Shown: in pieces, positions 8,801 through 9,152 of the stretch | Numbering within the stretch: the stretch's first letter is position 1 | Layout: each line of letters opens with the position of its first letter | Assembly (NCBI GenBank): GCA_015493675.1 | Contig: WGCR01000233.1 | Span: forward strand, 1-9,152 | DNA length: 9,152 nt | Source: Anaerolineae bacterium | GTDB lineage: Bacteria > Chloroflexota > Anaerolineae > J102 | Direction of reading: 5' to 3' | Notes under the pieces: generated by a model | The model's input: the letters and a program-made list of their open reading frames with translations, nothing else | Told to the model about the DNA's origin: nothing | Databases searched by the model: none | Position numbers and translations under genes: made by a program

Positions 8801-9152
8801 GCAGCAATGCGTCCGCAGAGACCGGGGCCACCTGCAAGCCCCGCACATCAGCCAGCACTCGCCCGGCGTCATCCAACAGCCGCACATCTGCAACGACGAG
8901 ATCGCCGGGAGCATCCGGGCGCAATGCCGCATGGCTCCAGAAAACCCGCCCCGTTGGCGAAGCCAATACCTGATAGCGCTCCACTGCCACGGGCAGGAAA
9001 ATGCGATCGCTCTCGCTATCTCCTTCGCCCACTGCCGCTGCCGCCACATGAAAAGCCGCGTCCAACAAGGCTGGATGGATGAGATACTCCCGGGCGTCGC
9101 CCGCGGCCTCGGGCAGAATCAATCGCCCCAGCGCCTGATTTTCGCCCGACCA
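5805..9152 (-). CDS. Type I polyketide synthase, C-terminal part (DH-ER-KR-ACP, fully reducing module)
   Basis: The 1,115 visible residues are the end of a modular PKS; the N-terminus lies beyond the right edge, so residues are counted from 9152. The frame is open to that edge and no start can be assigned. Domains in order: end of the dehydratase (about 1-120) with catalytic Asp31 in HPALLDAAFH; structural, non-catalytic half of the ketoreductase (about 125-345); enoylreductase (about 370-690) with NADPH-binding SASGGVGLA at 514-522 and Tyr422 in GLYPGD; catalytic ketoreductase (about 705-890) with TGGLGALG at 713-720 and K819, S843, Y856, N860 all present; ACP with phosphopantetheine Ser1018 in GMDSLMAVEL; acidic docking tail. 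The KR has the LDD motif (799-801), which marks B-type reduction. All visible reducing domains look intact, so the module should turn the beta-keto group into a methylene. KS, AT and the DH histidine motif are off-window. No methyltransferase lies between DH and ER. It is followed after 73 bp by the next assembly-line gene on the same strand. Confidence 0.96.
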   Translation of the reverse strand, partial: WSGENQALGRLILPEAAGDAREYLIHPALLDAAFHVAAAAVGEGDSESDRIFLPVAVERYQVLASPTGRVFWSHAALRPDAPGDLVVADVRLLDDAGRVLADVRGLQVAPVSADALLRSLSQQRVGDWLYRLDWRTQPLEAPGSLASEPGWWLIFADRSGVTASLAEGLQAGGDAVVLVEQDAAFGSTPRAWTVNPFHPQDFEHLLTALLPQHPLPPRGVIYAWGLDADEEGEVALPGLLHLTQKLLLAGWHDKPRLYVLTARTQAAGGIDVDASAASLWGFGATAALEHPELAPTLIDLPADADAALPELIAELLANDGENRIALRPEGRFVARLAPYVQRTSSDPGFSASLSANANRTATLGGGQEVRRTLRLEIPQRGQLSNLTLVPMQRTRPGPGQIEIQVRAAGLNFRDVMNAMGLYPGDPGPLGGECAGVVSAVGPGVATVQVGDAVMGIVPASFASYAITDARLVVKMPENLTFDQAATVPIAFLTAHYALNRLGGMQRGDRVFIHSASGGVGLAAVQLAQRAGVEVFGAAGTDAKRDYLRSIGVRHVYNSRSLDFADGVLADTGGAGVHLVLNSLAGDYIPANLKMLAQGGRFLEIGKVDIWSPEEMAAARSDVAYHVIALDALSAEQPDLVGEMLLELARALGAGELQPLHHTTYPLEQAESAFRFMALAKHIGKIVITQPERELPGVERPPVHIRADGAYLITGGLGALGRLVARWLVGQGAGAVALVSRRKPDADARAWLEELTSGGAQIVHLQADVADYDALEQALSDWRDAVALPLRGVIHAAGALDDGVLLQQNWERFDKVLRPKVKGASHLHRLTGNDDLDFFILFSSIASLLGSPGQSNYAAANAYLDALASQRKREGLPGLSINWGPWEAGMAAQDGEQKRRAGRGLWPIPPQAGLEALDALLNAAAPQVAVMSVHWRSFLRPFRQAPPLLADFVQAAPVAVAAAERGPSDIVLHLQQAPADDRHDLLVGFLREQVRRILGLPSVDQVDAYTALSEMGMDSLMAVELKNALDESTGENLPATIAFEYPTIDAIASYLLKDVLPLASEASADVSMPEVAASAESAAEELDFPDLDELSEEELEALLMEKLDDLDESEES
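5808..5900 (-). other. C-terminal docking tail of the upstream PKS
   Basis: The last 31 residues of the upstream PKS (1085-1115) follow a Ser/Ala/Glu-rich flexible stretch after the ACP. They contain 15 Asp/Glu and a single Lys, around a predicted short helix LSEEELEALLMEKL. Acidic helices of this kind at the end of PKS proteins bind the N-terminal helix of the next synthase in trans. The partner here is probably the basic N-terminus encoded just downstream. The role is inferred from composition and position. Confidence 0.75.

Noticed and set aside
9120..9122. TTG as a possible start codon of the upstream PKS
   Set aside because: The frame stays open to the window edge and already encodes dehydratase sequence, so this TTG is an internal Leu codon.

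Overview
The window lies entirely inside a modular polyketide synthase / nonribosomal peptide synthetase (PKS/NRPS) gene cluster. Two very large genes are read from the minus strand and both run off the window. The upstream gene enters at the right edge (5805-9152) and ends in DH - structural KR - ER - KR - ACP, the C-terminal part of a fully reducing type I PKS module. After a 73-bp spacer, the second gene starts at 5731 and runs out of the left edge. Its 1,910 visible residues are laid out as docking helix - KS - AT - ACP - C - A (cut), i.e. one PKS module without reducing domains fused to the start of an NRPS module. Essentially all of the sequence is coding; no RNA gene, mobile element, CRISPR array or complete accessory gene was found.

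How the genes work together: the first protein should deliver a fully saturated acyl chain on its ACP. Its acidic C-terminal tail and the basic N-terminal helix of the second protein look like a matched docking pair. The KS-AT-ACP of the second protein would add one more two-carbon unit (AT motifs point to malonyl-CoA) and leave the beta-keto group untouched. The C domain would then join this beta-ketoacyl chain to an amino acid selected by the A domain. The expected intermediate is a beta-ketoacyl-aminoacyl thioester, the type of precursor that in other systems can be cyclised to a tetramic acid. The domain that would decide this (PCP then TE, reductase or further modules) is outside the window.

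Organism: a GC-rich bacterium. The domain style (short coiled-coil N-terminus, acidic C-terminal tail with a LSEEELEALL-type helix) recalls myxobacterial, cyanobacterial and Chloroflexota hybrid PKS/NRPS systems. Several in-frame TTA codons (for example at 953-955 and 2720-2722) make a Streptomyces-like source less likely. The phylum cannot be fixed from this sequence alone. Biochemically this is a recognisable hybrid assembly line; whether its product is new cannot be judged from this window.
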